From an uncultured Lachnospiraceae bacterium (GTDB lineage Bacteria > Bacillota > Clostridia > Lachnospirales > Lachnospiraceae): 64,000 nucleotides of DNA. Made by a program: the position numbers and the translations under genes. The notes beneath the pieces were generated by a model. It ran no database searches. It worked only from the letters and a program-made list of their open reading frames with translations, and had not been told where the DNA came from. Shown piece by piece: positions 52,526 to 60,646 of this stretch (position 1 is its first letter; every line of letters starts with the position of its first letter). The stretch spans positions 124,001 to 188,000 of the forward strand of contig CANQTL010000002.1 in assembly GCA_947626775.1 (NCBI GenBank). Reading direction: 5' to 3'.

Positions 52526-53620
52526 TCACGACCCTCGCTGCGAAAATATCCGCCGTACCTCGTCCATGTAGGCAGCCGTCACCTTCGTCCTGTCAAACTC
52601 CCGCTCCATCTTCTCTCTCGCCGCGCGCCCCATGGCGCCGCGCTCCTCCACAGACAGCGCGAGAAACTTTTCAACCGCCCCGATCAGCTCGTCGGCATGG
52701 CCGGGCGTAAAGCCGAAGCCCGTCCTTCCCTCGTCGAAAGCCTCCATACAGCCGCTGATATTGGAAGCGATAACCGGGCGTCCCGTCGCCGCGGCCTCGA
52801 TCAGCGAATTGGACATGCCCTCATGGAAAGACGCGACGATAACCGCGCTCGCCTTCGCCAGATACGGGTGTACCTCCGTGTGGAATCCCAGCTGCCGGAG
52901 AATCCCCGCCCGCTCCGCCTCGTCCAGCATCTCCTGGTAGTCTTCGTCGCACGCGCCCAGGATCTCGAAGAATACCTTGTCGCTGTGCAGTTTCCTCGCC
53001 GCTTCGACAAACTCCAGAATCCCCCGCTCCTTCATCACACGGCCCACAAACAAAAAGTGCGCCTCATCCGACTCCGGATACGGTTCAAACCGGTGCCTCG
53101 CAAGATTGACGCCGGATCCCATGACAAGCCTTTCCCGTTTTCCCTTGATGCCGAAGCTGCGAAAAATCTTTCGGTTCTCCCGATTCTGGAAAAAAACGCA
53201 TTCCGCTCCGCGAAGCCCCGCCCGGTACATGGCCACAATCAGCCTGACAAACATGCCGTTTCTGTCGAAAGCGCCTCCCAGGCCGGTGATCGTGGCGATA
53301 TAGGGAATCTTCATTCTCCCGGCGCAAAAACCGCCGTAGATATTCGGCTTGATCGTGTAGGTGACGACCAGATCGGGCTTTAACTCCCGCATCAGCCTGC
53401 GGTATGCGCGGTACAGCTTCACATCCTCCAGCGGATTGACCCCTCTTCTGTGAATGGGCGTCCGTATGATATGCGCTCCCTCCTCCGCCAATTCTTTCGT
53501 CCTGACATCGTCGGGCAGACTGATATAGACTTCATTCTCCTCTATGAGCGCCCTGACGAACTCATTTCTGAAATCGTACAGACCGCCGGAAAAATTGCAT
53601 AAAATCAGCACTCTGTTCAT
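52526..53620 (-). CDS. pglA: PglA-like family 4 glycosyltransferase
   Basis: 364 residues, GT-B fold. SGGLYDFRNEF near the N terminus, an ITGLGG segment in the first domain and EGMSNSLIEA at 267-276 resemble PglA, which adds alpha-1,3-GalNAc to diNAcBac-PP-undecaprenol. Its place right after PglD- and PglC-like genes supports that role. The ATG at 53620 is used; the longer frame adds 51 polar residues inside the end of the acetyltransferase gene. The donor would be UDP-GalNAc from the epimerase at 48773-49762. Specificity for GalNAc is inferred. Confidence 0.85.
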   Translation of the reverse strand: MNRVLILCNFSGGLYDFRNEFVRALIEENEVYISLPDDVRTKELAEEGAHIIRTPIHRRGVNPLEDVKLYRAYRRLMRELKPDLVVTYTIKPNIYGGFCAGRMKIPYIATITGLGGAFDRNGMFVRLIVAMYRAGLRGAECVFFQNRENRKIFRSFGIKGKRERLVMGSGVNLARHRFEPYPESDEAHFLFVGRVMKERGILEFVEAARKLHSDKVFFEILGACDEDYQEMLDEAERAGILRQLGFHTEVHPYLAKASAVIVASFHEGMSNSLIEAAATGRPVIASNISGCMEAFDEGRTGFGFTPGHADELIGAVEKFLALSVEERGAMGRAAREKMEREFDRTKVTAAYMDEVRRIFSQRGS

Positions 53621-53634
53621 CTTTCGGTCATCCT

Positions 53635-54285
53635 CTAACCATTCGGGCGCGTTTTCACAATCCTTGCAGGATTTCCCACCACGGTACAATTTCCGGGCAG
53701 ATCCCGTATCGCTACCGTCCCCGCGCCGACGATCGTTCCGTCTCCGATCGTCAGTCCCTGTATCACATGACATCCCGTTCCCAGTTCCGTCCCGGAACCG
53801 ACCGTCACGCAGCCGGAGACGTTCACGCTGGGATACAGCGTCACGTATGAGCCAAGCGTCACGTCATGTCCCACCGTGCAGTCTTCCGTGATAATACAGA
53901 AATCTCCCATCCGGATATCCACCGTCAGAATGCTGCCCGCGCCAATGATGTTGCCTGTCCCCATACCGATCCTGTCCGAGCGGATCACAGAAGGATCGAT
54001 GACATTCGGAAACGTAAGCCGCGGATTCCCGCTCAGTTTCCGTATGATGCGGCGTCTCGTTCCGGCTGACGCCACGGCACAGACCACCGCCAGCTCTCTG
54101 TCCGCTTCAAGAAGACCGTCCACCGCGCCGAGGATCGGCAGATCATCCACCACGCTCCCCGCCGCGATACCGTCGTCCGCATATCCCAATATCTTCCACG
54201 TGGCCTCAACCCGGTTGATCCGCTCGATCATCCACTGGACAACCTTGCCGAGCCCTCCGGCGCCAACGATCACAATTTCCTTCAT
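53635..54285 (-). CDS. pglD: PglD-like UDP-amino-sugar N-acetyltransferase
   Basis: 216 residues of the NeuD/PglD family. The N-terminal Rossmann-like domain starts IVGAGGLGK and binds the nucleotide sugar, and a left-handed beta helix of hexapeptide repeats follows from about 95. His140 (TVGHD) matches the general base of PglD. It would acetylate the 4-amino group of the PglE product to give UDP-N,N'-diacetylbacillosamine. It is encoded 71 bases after PglC with a hairpin in the gap. Confidence 0.88.
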   Translation of the reverse strand: MKEIVIVGAGGLGKVVQWMIERINRVEATWKILGYADDGIAAGSVVDDLPILGAVDGLLEADRELAVVCAVASAGTRRRIIRKLSGNPRLTFPNVIDPSVIRSDRIGMGTGNIIGAGSILTVDIRMGDFCIITEDCTVGHDVTLGSYVTLYPSVNVSGCVTVGSGTELGTGCHVIQGLTIGDGTIVGAGTVAIRDLPGNCTVVGNPARIVKTRPNG

Positions 54286-54308
54286 AGTCCGCCGCTCCCA
54301 ACCGCTAT

Positions 54309-54327
54309 TATACTGCTAATCAGTATA
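54309..54327. other. Hairpin between pglC- and pglD-like genes
   Basis: Arms TATACTG (54309-54315) and CAGTATA (54321-54327) give a perfect 7-bp stem with a five-base loop. On the minus strand the right arm overlaps a TGGTATACT extended -10-like element, with a weak TTTTCA 17 bases before it. It may be an internal promoter or an mRNA processing/stability hairpin. Confidence 0.35.
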
Positions 54328-54356
54328 CCATTCCGCGCCGCATTTGAAAAGCCGCG

Positions 54357-54956
54357 CTATCCCATAAATTCTTCCATTGTAGCGCTGCCCTCGCTGCTGA
54401 TTCCCTCATGTCTGAGAACCGCTCTGACCGTCCCCAGAAAGATTCTGACGTCCAGCGCAAAGGTGAGACGGTCGACATATTCCACGTCATAGGCAAACTT
54501 CTCTTCCCATGTGATCGCGTTTCTCCCGTTGATCTGCGCCAGTCCCGTAAGCCCCGGCCGCACATTATGTCTGCGTCTCTGCGTCTCGCTGTAACGGGGA
54601 AGATATCTGACCAGAAGGGGCCTGGGCCCTACCACGCTCATGTCCCCCTTCAGAATATTGAACAGTTCCGGCAGCTCGTCCAGACTGGTACTCCTGAGTT
54701 TTCTGCCAAAAGACGTCAGCCGCGCCTCGTCCGGCAGCAAATCTCCGTTCTCATCCCTTTCGTCCGTCATGGAGCGGAACTTGTACAGCTGAAATATTTT
54801 TTCATTTCTGCCCGGGCGCTCCTGCTTAAATATAACAGGTGTTCCCAATTTTTTTCTGACCAGCAGAGCAAGGATCAGATAAACCGGGGAGAGCAGAAGC
54901 AGTCCACACAGGGATATGACAATGTCCAGCAGCCGCTTGATACAATTCCGATACAT
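54357..54956 (-). CDS. pglC: PglC-like phosphoglycosyl transferase
   Basis: 199 residues, the short monotopic class. A re-entrant membrane helix lies at about 8-33, KFRSM at 59-63 and DELPEL with the catalytic DE at 93-94, then GLTGLAQINGRN. The size and layout fit PglC, which transfers diNAcBac-1-P to undecaprenyl phosphate. It is flanked by PglE-like and PglD-like genes, which makes the donor assignment firm. It is the second initiating enzyme of the window, distinct from the WbaP-like protein at 15269-16681. Confidence 0.9.
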   Translation of the reverse strand: MYRNCIKRLLDIVISLCGLLLLSPVYLILALLVRKKLGTPVIFKQERPGRNEKIFQLYKFRSMTDERDENGDLLPDEARLTSFGRKLRSTSLDELPELFNILKGDMSVVGPRPLLVRYLPRYSETQRRRHNVRPGLTGLAQINGRNAITWEEKFAYDVEYVDRLTFALDVRIFLGTVRAVLRHEGISSEGSATMEEFMG

Positions 54957-54999
54957 CTCCCTCTCCTCTCTCTGATCTGTCAGATAATATCTGTTATTG

Positions 55000-56139
55000 C
55001 TATCCCTGTCTGCCGAAGCAGCGGCGCACCGTACCGATAATCAGATCCATGTCCTCCGGTGTGTTCTTGATATCGCTCGGCAGGCACAGACCCCTGTCAA
55101 AAATATCCGCTCCAACGCTCCTGCCGTCGTCATAGTACGCTATAAAATCATAGGGCTCAAATACCGGCTGCAAATGCATCGGCTTCCAGATCGGTCTGGT
55201 CTCTGCATTGACCTCCTCCAGCGCGTCCATAACCATATCGGGCGTTACTTTACTTTCCTTTGCGATCGTCATACAGGAGAGCCAGCAGTTGGCGTCCCCA
55301 TCCGGATTCAGCGGATTCATCGCGATCTCCGGAATGTCTGCAAAAGCCTCCCGGTACTGCGCATAGATCTCTTTCTTCCGCGCCTTGTGCTCCTCCAGAT
55401 GCATGAGCTGCCCTCTTCCGATGCCCGCCGTGACATTGCTCATACGGTAGTTGTAACCGATCTGCGAATGCTGGTAATGCCTTGCAGGATCTCTTGCCTG
55501 CGTTGCAAGAAATGTTGCACGTTTCGCCGCCGCCTCCTCCTGCGACACAAACATGCCGCCGCCGGAAGTTGTGATGATCTTATTTCCGTTAAAAGAATAA
55601 ATACCGTATTTTCCATAAGTTCCGGTATGTTTTCCCCGATAGGTGCTGCCCAGCGACTCTGCCGCATCCTCTATCAGAGGCACATTGTGTTTTTCGCAGA
55701 TCGCCATGATCTCGTCGAGCTTCGCAGGCGTTCCGTACAGATGCACGCAGATCACCGCCTTAGGGTTCGGATATTTCACAAAAGCCCGCTCCAGCGCCTC
55801 CGGCGACATATTCCAGGTATCCGGTTCCGCGTCGATAAACACAGGCGCCGCATCCTCATAGACAATCGGATTACAGGTGGCGGAAAACGTAAAGTCCGAT
55901 ACAAACACGACGTCGCCCCGCCCGATACCCAACAGTTTCAGCGACAGATGAATCGCCGCCGTGCCCGAGCTGAGCGCCGCCGCATGGCCGCAGCCCGTAT
56001 ACGCCGCCATCTCCTTCTCAAACGCATTGACGTTCGGCCCCAGCGGAGCGACCCAGTTCGTGTCAAACGCTTCCTGTACAAACCGCTGTTCATCTCCGTG
56101 CATCGTCGGAGACGACAGATAAATCCTCTTTCTCTCCAT
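55000..56139 (-). CDS. pglE: PglE-like UDP-4-keto-sugar aminotransferase
   Basis: 379 residues, DegT/DnrJ/EryC1 family. Lys187 in SFNGNK forms the PLP Schiff base, EDAAESLG at 157-164 holds the cofactor Asp, and ALSSGTAAIH near 55-64 binds phosphate. It would use glutamate to turn the 4-keto product of the PglF-like enzyme into UDP-4-amino-4,6-dideoxy-GlcNAc. Gene order PglF, PglE, PglC, PglD supports the bacillosamine pathway rather than another amino sugar. GAGG lies ten bases before the ATG. Confidence 0.9.
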   Translation of the reverse strand: MERKRIYLSSPTMHGDEQRFVQEAFDTNWVAPLGPNVNAFEKEMAAYTGCGHAAALSSGTAAIHLSLKLLGIGRGDVVFVSDFTFSATCNPIVYEDAAPVFIDAEPDTWNMSPEALERAFVKYPNPKAVICVHLYGTPAKLDEIMAICEKHNVPLIEDAAESLGSTYRGKHTGTYGKYGIYSFNGNKIITTSGGGMFVSQEEAAAKRATFLATQARDPARHYQHSQIGYNYRMSNVTAGIGRGQLMHLEEHKARKKEIYAQYREAFADIPEIAMNPLNPDGDANCWLSCMTIAKESKVTPDMVMDALEEVNAETRPIWKPMHLQPVFEPYDFIAYYDDGRSVGADIFDRGLCLPSDIKNTPEDMDLIIGTVRRCFGRQG

Positions 56140-56179
56140 CAGCTTTCTGCCTCTTTTCCATTATGATTGATCCGCTTTA

Positions 56180-58060
56180 TCACGTCTGCTCCTCCATGCT
56201 GTTATGATAAGTCGGAACGATCTTCTTGATGAGCGGGCGGATATCCGAGCTCTCGATCTGGCACTCGTCCTTCAGCTCCTTCAGCTGCGCAAAGAAGACA
56301 TGCTCGTCCAGCTCAATCGGCTTTCCAATATGAATCAGCTTGTTGGCCGTATCCCGCATACCCTCCTCGTCCATCAGCAGCTCCTCATACAGTTTCTCGC
56401 CTGGCCGAAGCCCCGTAAATTCGATCTTGATATCTTCTCCCACGCGGAACCCCGACAGCTTGATCAGATTTTCCGCCAGATCCAATATCCTGACCGGCTC
56501 GCCCATGTCCAGCACAAAGATCTCGCCGCCCTTCGCATATGCGCCCGCCTGCAGCACCAGAGATACCGCCTCCGGTATCGTCATAAAATAGCGCATGACG
56601 TCCGGATGCGTCACCGTCACCGGCCCGCCGGCCTCGATCTGCTTGCGGAACAGCGGAATCACGCTGCCATTGCTGCCCAGCACATTTCCGAACCGGACCG
56701 CCACAAACTCCGTCTCATAGTGCTTGTCAAAAGTCTGTATGATCATCTCACAGATGCGCTTGCTGGCCCCCATGATGTTCGTCGGGTTTACCGCCTTGTC
56801 TGTGGAGATCATCACGAATCTCTGCACCCCGCTCATGGCCGCCGCCTGGGCGGTCTTAAAGGTTCCGAACACATTGTTTTTGATCGCCTCCGTCGGGCTG
56901 TCCTCCATCAGGGGGACATGCTTATGCGCCGCGGCATGATACACAATGTGCGGACGGTATTTCTCAAAAATATAATTCATGCGGTTCGTATTGCGCACGG
57001 AGGCAATCAGTACCACCAGATCCAGTTCCGGGTACTGCAGCTTCAGCTCCTGCTGAACGTCATAGACCGCGTTTTCATAGATATCCACGATCACAAGCTG
57101 TTTGGGCCTGTGCGATGCGATCTGCCTGCAGAGCTCGCTTCCGATGGAGCCGCCTCCTCCGGTGACGAGCACCACCTTGCCCTGCACATATCCCAGAATA
57201 GAGTCCATATCGACACTGATCGGATCCCGTCCGAGCAGATCCTCCACCTCAACGTCCCGCAGCTTGCTGACATTGACCTCGCCGTTCACCAGCTGGTACA
57301 TTCCCGGCAGCGAACGCAGCTTGCAGTTCGTGTCCTTACAGATCTCCAGAATATTTTTGATCTCCGTCCTGCTCGCGGACGGCATCGCCACAATGATCTC
57401 ATCCACGCTGTAGACGTCGGCGCACTCGACAATCTTATCCCGACCGCCGACCACCTTGATTCCCTGAATATATCTGCCCCATTTTCCCTTGTCGTCGTCA
57501 ATGATGCACTTGATCACCATTGTGGAAAAATTGCTGTTTACAATCTCTTTGATAATGAGGTTCGCCGCCTCGCCCGCGCCGATCACCATAACGGATATCA
57601 GATTCTTCTTATTCTGCTGTTTGTGCTTCAGCCCCCGGAAAAAACGGTACGAAAAACGGCTGGCAAAAATACATGTGACCAGCAGGAACATATATAGAAA
57701 ATAATAACTTTTCGGCACTGCCTGCGAGGCCACCCTGAAAAACTGCAGCCCGATACTGTTGCACAGCGTCGACAGGACACAGGCGATAATGATATTCTGT
57801 AACTCCGTCTCTCCCGCATACGCCCACAGGCTGCTGTACAGCCGGAACAGATAGAAAATCAGCAGCGTCAGCAGAATATTGATCGGCATAAACTGCTCTA
57901 CCGGCCTCATAAAGCTCGACGGTATCATATCGATTGCGAGTTCATAGCGCACCAGCAGAGCCAGATAACTGGCCAGCACAATGCTGATGACGTCGTATAC
58001 GATCAGGCATGTCCTTCTATAAAAAATTTTCACATTAAAAGGTTTTCTCTTTTTGTCCAT
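56180..58060 (-). CDS. pglF: PglF/WbpM-like UDP-GlcNAc 4,6-dehydratase
   Basis: 626 residues. Four N-terminal membrane helices (within about 18-140) are followed by a small Rossmann domain (VIGAGEAAN from 159) and a large SDR domain with GGGGSIG at 301-307. The catalytic STDK starts at 419, and Met430/Lys434 replace the usual Tyr-xxx-Lys, exactly as in PglF and WbpM. It forms UDP-4-keto-6-deoxy-GlcNAc, the first step to bacillosamine. The match covers the full family length. Confidence 0.92.
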   Translation of the reverse strand: MDKKRKPFNVKIFYRRTCLIVYDVISIVLASYLALLVRYELAIDMIPSSFMRPVEQFMPINILLTLLIFYLFRLYSSLWAYAGETELQNIIIACVLSTLCNSIGLQFFRVASQAVPKSYYFLYMFLLVTCIFASRFSYRFFRGLKHKQQNKKNLISVMVIGAGEAANLIIKEIVNSNFSTMVIKCIIDDDKGKWGRYIQGIKVVGGRDKIVECADVYSVDEIIVAMPSASRTEIKNILEICKDTNCKLRSLPGMYQLVNGEVNVSKLRDVEVEDLLGRDPISVDMDSILGYVQGKVVLVTGGGGSIGSELCRQIASHRPKQLVIVDIYENAVYDVQQELKLQYPELDLVVLIASVRNTNRMNYIFEKYRPHIVYHAAAHKHVPLMEDSPTEAIKNNVFGTFKTAQAAAMSGVQRFVMISTDKAVNPTNIMGASKRICEMIIQTFDKHYETEFVAVRFGNVLGSNGSVIPLFRKQIEAGGPVTVTHPDVMRYFMTIPEAVSLVLQAGAYAKGGEIFVLDMGEPVRILDLAENLIKLSGFRVGEDIKIEFTGLRPGEKLYEELLMDEEGMRDTANKLIHIGKPIELDEHVFFAQLKELKDECQIESSDIRPLIKKIVPTYHNSMEEQT

Positions 58061-58069
58061 ATCTGATTC

Positions 58070-60565
58070 CTATGCCTTCTTCGGTCTGTCAATCAAAAGC
58101 GGCGCGATTGCCAGCAGCAGACAGCATGTAATAAAATTACAGGGGTGAAATACCCACTCTGTCAGCCCCGACACGGCGAAGACAAGCAGGATGGCAAACG
58201 GCAGCGCCGCGCATATCCGATCCCCTCTGTGCCCGCGATAGTACAGAAGCGACTGTATCAGCGTGCCCGCGCCCAATATCACAAACGCAAGGCCGACATA
58301 AATGCCATGGTCATAAGCCACCTGAAGATAAATATTATGCGCGTGAACGATATAATTCCCGTCCGGCTCCATAATCCCCATGTCGTCATGACCGACCTTG
58401 TCCAGATTGTTGTAATAAACTTTGAATATATCCAGCCTGCCGTTGGTACCGGCCTCCTCGTCATCGACCGTCTCTTCCGGCGCCGACACGTCCATCGGCA
58501 CATCCTGCGCCGAAGCGAGCAGAATCTCCTCCGCATCAGCGAGATACGGTATGTTTTCCGCCAGATCCCCCGCATCGCTGACCATATAGATCGCCCGCAG
58601 GCTCTCCTCCTCCGGGATCCCCAGTATTTTCATCTGAAATACCTGAATAAAACGCTGCAGCGTGATATAGTAATAGGAATCCATATCCCTGCCATGCACA
58701 ATCTCGGTGGGGAGTTCCTCTATCTCATGCAGAACCGGCCTGGCGACGACGGCGGGCAGAATCCTCTGCGCCGTAAAAGTGATCGGAAAACACACCAGCA
58801 GCGCGAGCAGCATCATACCGACACTGTACGCCATGCTGCGCCATCTGTGTTTCATGGAGAAGCACACGAGAACAACCACAATCACCGCCGCAGCCAGAAC
58901 CGACAGATATCCCGTTCTGGACAGCGTGAGCAGCAGATAGACGGATGAAGCCCCGAGCATAAACAATTCCCTGTACACAGCTCTGAGGCGCGGGCATCTT
59001 CTGTACGCATCCAGGAATTTGACCAGCGCCGCGCACACCACCAGCGCCAGATAAACCCCCGTCACCGTCACGGTATGGAAGATAAAGGGATATCTGTAAT
59101 ACCGGAAAAACATGTAGGGTCTGTGAAGCAGGCAGTATACCGCCGTCGCCCCGAAGTGAAGCAGGATGCCGTTGCATATATTCCGAAGCAGCATCGCCTT
59201 TTTATCCCATGCCGCCATATTCAGATAGAAGAGGCCAAACGAGCACACCAGATAAATCGGCCATCCCCTCGTATTGCGGCGCCATATGATCAGCGCAAAA
59301 AATACCGCCGTGAGCAGACTGTACCAGACAGAGATATCCCTAATCTGCCTCCGCAAGAGGAAGCGCACCGTGCCGATGATGACAATCCCCGCAAGAACCG
59401 CCACCCATACCGTGAGCTGCAGAACGAGGATCTTTGCTTCCTCCGGATCCTCCAGCTGCGCCGCAGCCACCGTATAGTATCGGAATCCCAAAATCGCAGC
59501 AGCCGCCGCATACAGAAGATTGACAGCGTTAAAAATGTCCCTGCCCCTGTAGGTCACAAGCACCGCCAATGCAAAAAAGATCAGCATCTGCCGATAGGCC
59601 ACATCATGATAAAGATCCGTCAGGGCGTTCAAATAATTGCAGCAGGCCCAGATCATGCCGGCAAAGAAAGCCGACTGCAGATAATTCCGCCATTCTGCGG
59701 CAAGGATATTGCCAACTGTCCTGTCCGACGCACAGCCTGTCCGTCTGTGATTGACGGCATACAGAAGCACCGCCGCGGCCAGAAGCACGCCCGCCTCATA
59801 GAACAGGATGCATACCGTGTTGGTCGTGAACAGCCTACAGGGCCAGATAGCGATAAACGCCGCAAGTCCGCCAACCGCAATCAGCGGATTGCAGACAGTC
59901 TGCACGGTCTGCCCCACCGTGACAAGGTGATTGCGCTCCGGCTTTTTCCCGTAATAACGGCCCGTAAGATATGTGACGGCGGCTCCCGCCAGTATCATCA
60001 ACAGGTCGCAGAGGAACGTTCTGCCCTTGCGCAGGGGCATCTCATACTCGTAAACGGCAGCCACACAGCGCTCCGTATCTTCCACATCGCCATAGTAGCT
60101 CGCCCCAATATATAGATTACCCGAATCCACCGTATTTTCATACGCGACGCGGAAGGGCTGCTCCATCCCCTGTACCGTAAAATAATATTCCCGTCCGACT
60201 TCCGTATCCATATTGATCTGCACGGTACAATAACCGGGCAGTTCCTTCATATCTCCGGTATTGATAACTTGCTGCATGATAACATTCATCATCCTGTCAT
60301 ACAGCACAAAATTGAACTCTTCCCCGATTTTCCCTTCGGTAAAATAGACGTCGATATTTTTCAGTCTGTCATACTGTGCGATGAACATCTGCTGGACCAT
60401 ACCACCCGCTACGATCTCCCCCGACTCACCAGCCGCCTCCGCACCGCCTCCGGAGCCGACCGTCTCTTTCACCAGGCGAAGCGGCCACAGCGCCAGGACC
60501 GCACATATTATGAAAAGCCAGACAGTCGAACAGATCGCCTGCCTCTTATAAATAATCCTATCCAT
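58070..60565 (-). CDS. O-antigen ligase/polymerase superfamily protein with N-terminal outside domain
   Basis: 831 residues. After the first helix an extracytoplasmic, beta-rich-looking segment (about 45-185) precedes about 11-12 membrane spans. A large outside loop near 620-740 ends in HAHNIYLQ with His743, the Wzy_C/O-antigen ligase signature, followed by DHGIYVGL. Such proteins act as Wzy polymerases, ligases (WaaL) or protein O-glycosyltransferases (PglL). It opens the bacillosamine gene set and has its own promoter-like site, so transfer or polymerisation of the diNAcBac glycan is likely. Which of the three roles applies cannot be told. GGTGGAG precedes the ATG. Confidence 0.8.
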   Translation of the reverse strand: MDRIIYKRQAICSTVWLFIICAVLALWPLRLVKETVGSGGGAEAAGESGEIVAGGMVQQMFIAQYDRLKNIDVYFTEGKIGEEFNFVLYDRMMNVIMQQVINTGDMKELPGYCTVQINMDTEVGREYYFTVQGMEQPFRVAYENTVDSGNLYIGASYYGDVEDTERCVAAVYEYEMPLRKGRTFLCDLLMILAGAAVTYLTGRYYGKKPERNHLVTVGQTVQTVCNPLIAVGGLAAFIAIWPCRLFTTNTVCILFYEAGVLLAAAVLLYAVNHRRTGCASDRTVGNILAAEWRNYLQSAFFAGMIWACCNYLNALTDLYHDVAYRQMLIFFALAVLVTYRGRDIFNAVNLLYAAAAAILGFRYYTVAAAQLEDPEEAKILVLQLTVWVAVLAGIVIIGTVRFLLRRQIRDISVWYSLLTAVFFALIIWRRNTRGWPIYLVCSFGLFYLNMAAWDKKAMLLRNICNGILLHFGATAVYCLLHRPYMFFRYYRYPFIFHTVTVTGVYLALVVCAALVKFLDAYRRCPRLRAVYRELFMLGASSVYLLLTLSRTGYLSVLAAAVIVVVLVCFSMKHRWRSMAYSVGMMLLALLVCFPITFTAQRILPAVVARPVLHEIEELPTEIVHGRDMDSYYYITLQRFIQVFQMKILGIPEEESLRAIYMVSDAGDLAENIPYLADAEEILLASAQDVPMDVSAPEETVDDEEAGTNGRLDIFKVYYNNLDKVGHDDMGIMEPDGNYIVHAHNIYLQVAYDHGIYVGLAFVILGAGTLIQSLLYYRGHRGDRICAALPFAILLVFAVSGLTEWVFHPCNFITCCLLLAIAPLLIDRPKKA

Positions 60566-60600
60566 TTCTCCACCCTGCCGGAAAAATTCATTTACAGTCT

Positions 60601-60629
60601 AGTATAGCACGGAACGTCAAATTTTACAA
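60601..60629 (-). promoter_or_regulatory. Promoter-like site before bacillosamine block
   Basis: On the minus strand TTGTAA (60624-60629; four of six) and TATACT (60601-60606; five of six) are 17 bases apart in an 81-base gap. The start site would be near 60594, about 30 bases before the ATG of the O-antigen ligase-type gene. Confidence 0.5.
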
Positions 60630-60646
60630 ACTTTCCCTTCCGTCTC

